From Candidatus Cloacimonadota bacterium (GTDB lineage: Bacteria; Cloacimonadota; Cloacimonadia; Cloacimonadales; JAJBBL01): a stretch of 5,267 bases of DNA. The stretch is taken from positions 1 through 5,267 of the forward strand of contig JAJBBL010000189.1 of the NCBI GenBank assembly GCA_020532365.1. The letters run 5' to 3'. Below the pieces are notes generated by a model. It was not told the DNA's origin, searched no databases, and saw only the letters and a program-made list of their open reading frames with translations. Below are positions 4,279 to 5,267 of the stretch, piece after piece. The position numbers and the translations under genes were made by a program. Position 1 is the stretch's first letter. Each line of letters opens with the position of its first letter.

Positions 4279-5267
4279 ATGGCAAAGGAGAAATTCGTAA
4301 GAACTAAGCCGCACGTTAATATCGGTACCATTGGTCACGTTGACCACGGTAAAACGACATTAACTGCTGCGCTAACAAGTTATTTAAGTAAGAAAGGTGG
4401 TTCAGCGTTTCGTTCATTTGATACAATTGATAACGCCCCTGAAGAGAAAGCTCGTGGTATAACCATCGCAACATCACACGTAGAATACGAGACCGAGAAT
4501 CGTCACTATGCACACGTTGACTGCCCCGGTCACGCCGACTATGTTAAAAATATGATTACTGGTGCAGCTCAGATGGACGGTGCTATTTTGGTAGTAAGTG
4601 CAGCTGACGGCCCAATGCCACAGACTCGTGAGCATATCCTGCTTGCACGTCAGGTAGGTGTTCCAGCGATGGTAGTATTCTTAAACAAATGTGATATGGT
4701 TGATGACGAGGAGTTATTGGAGTTAGTCGAGCTTGAGGTGAGAGACTTATTGTCTAAGTATGACTTCCCAGGTGATGATATTCCTGTAATTCGTGGTTCC
4801 GCTTTATTGGCGTTGAATGGCGACCCAACAGGTGAGGCACAAATCCAAGAGTTGTTGGATAACGTAGATAGCTACATTCCACTTCCAGAGCGTGCAACTG
4901 ACAAACCATTCTTAATGCCTATAGAAGACGTATTTTCAATCCCAGGTCGTGGAACAGTGGTTACCGGCCGTATCGAGCGTGGTGTCATAAAGATAGGTGA
5001 CAAAGTAGAGCGTGTAGGAATCCGTGAGACGATCGAAACCACCTGTACAGGTGTCGAGATGTTCCGTAAGATCTTGGATTCAGGTGAAGCAGGTGATAAC
5101 GTAGGTCTATTACTTCGTGGAATCGCTAAGACCGACGTTGAGCGTGGAATGGTATTGGCAAAGCCAAAGAGTATCGCTCCACACACCAAGTTCAGTGGTA
5201 ACACCTACGTCTTAACCGAAGGTGAAGGTGGTCGTAAGAAGCCTTTCTTTACGGGCTACCGTCCACA
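4279..5267 (+). CDS. tuf: Translation elongation factor Tu (5' part, 329 codons)
   Basis: EF-Tu is the GTPase that delivers aminoacyl-tRNA to the ribosomal A site. The N-terminus MAKEKFVRTKPHVN is typical of the family. Domain 1 shows the P-loop GHVDHGKT (19-26), RGITI of switch I (59-63), DCPGH of switch II (81-85) with the catalytic-type His85, NKCD (136-139) and SAL (174-176). Domain 2 follows from about 210, including GRGTVVTGRIERG, and domain 3 begins near 305. The gene is cut by the window edge, about 65 codons short of the usual 394 or so. Gln125 matches the E. coli kirromycin-contact Gln124. Arginine is nearly always CGT, as expected for very high expression. No fusA, rpsG, rpsJ, tRNA or secE lies immediately upstream, so this copy begins its own transcript after a repeat-filled gap. 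Identification is certain. Confidence 0.98.
   Translation, partial: MAKEKFVRTKPHVNIGTIGHVDHGKTTLTAALTSYLSKKGGSAFRSFDTIDNAPEEKARGITIATSHVEYETENRHYAHVDCPGHADYVKNMITGAAQMDGAILVVSAADGPMPQTREHILLARQVGVPAMVVFLNKCDMVDDEELLELVELEVRDLLSKYDFPGDDIPVIRGSALLALNGDPTGEAQIQELLDNVDSYIPLPERATDKPFLMPIEDVFSIPGRGTVVTGRIERGVIKIGDKVERVGIRETIETTCTGVEMFRKILDSGEAGDNVGLLLRGIAKTDVERGMVLAKPKSIAPHTKFSGNTYVLTEGEGGRKKPFFTGYRP

Noticed and set aside
4872..5204. 110-codon minus-strand open frame
   Set aside because: It lies entirely within tuf, whose frame is certain. Its sequence is low-complexity shadow translation.

Overview
The window holds two same-strand protein-coding blocks separated by a repeat-rich gap of nearly 1 kb. 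Positions 1-140 are the last 45 codons of an unidentified gene. Its stop overlaps the start of a 1057-codon Ski2-like DEAH helicase (137-3310) by ATGA. The helicase motifs, and the pairing of a small upstream gene with a large helicase, match the two-gene anti-phage system Hachiman (HamA nuclease/DUF1837 plus HamB helicase). The helicase call is strong from sequence. HamB is likely. The identity of the upstream gene as hamA is an inference, because only its tail is present.

Positions 3311-4278 (968 bases) contain no credible gene. They are built mainly from two diverged copies, about 500 bases apart, of one composite repeat: unit A at about 3314-3780 and unit B at about 3816-4135. Both copies carry the same modules in the same order: an AGCAGGAAGG edge, GTTGTGAA 8-mers (2 in A, about 3 in B), three CRCAGATYT 9-mers, TTAAGGAT, a GGTTTGC/TTAAGGC segment, a GGYGG-AGCAAG-type hairpin followed by CCCTAC, and a GATTTT...AAAATC palindrome followed by AG. 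Unit A is longer because of segments that B lacks, and these carry further hairpins. The function is unknown. It could be a dispersed intergenic repeat family or a structured non-coding element.

From about 4136 the sequence becomes the control region of tuf: a TTGACA box, a 10-bp inverted repeat, and a strong AAGGAGG ribosome binding site. The tuf gene (EF-Tu) starts at 4279 and runs off the right edge after 329 codons.

The organism is a bacterium with moderately AT-rich DNA and Shine-Dalgarno initiation. EF-Tu resembles Gram-negative homologues in several places. I cannot place the phylum by eye. The long intergenic repeats with CACAGATTT-like 9-mers recall those I associate with FCB/PVC-type environmental genomes, but this is only a hint. 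The defence-type gene uses many AGA arginine codons, while tuf uses almost only CGT. This fits a highly expressed core gene beside accessory DNA. The helicase and tuf need not work together. The likely picture is a defence operon ending beside a conserved housekeeping locus, with repeats filling the junction.
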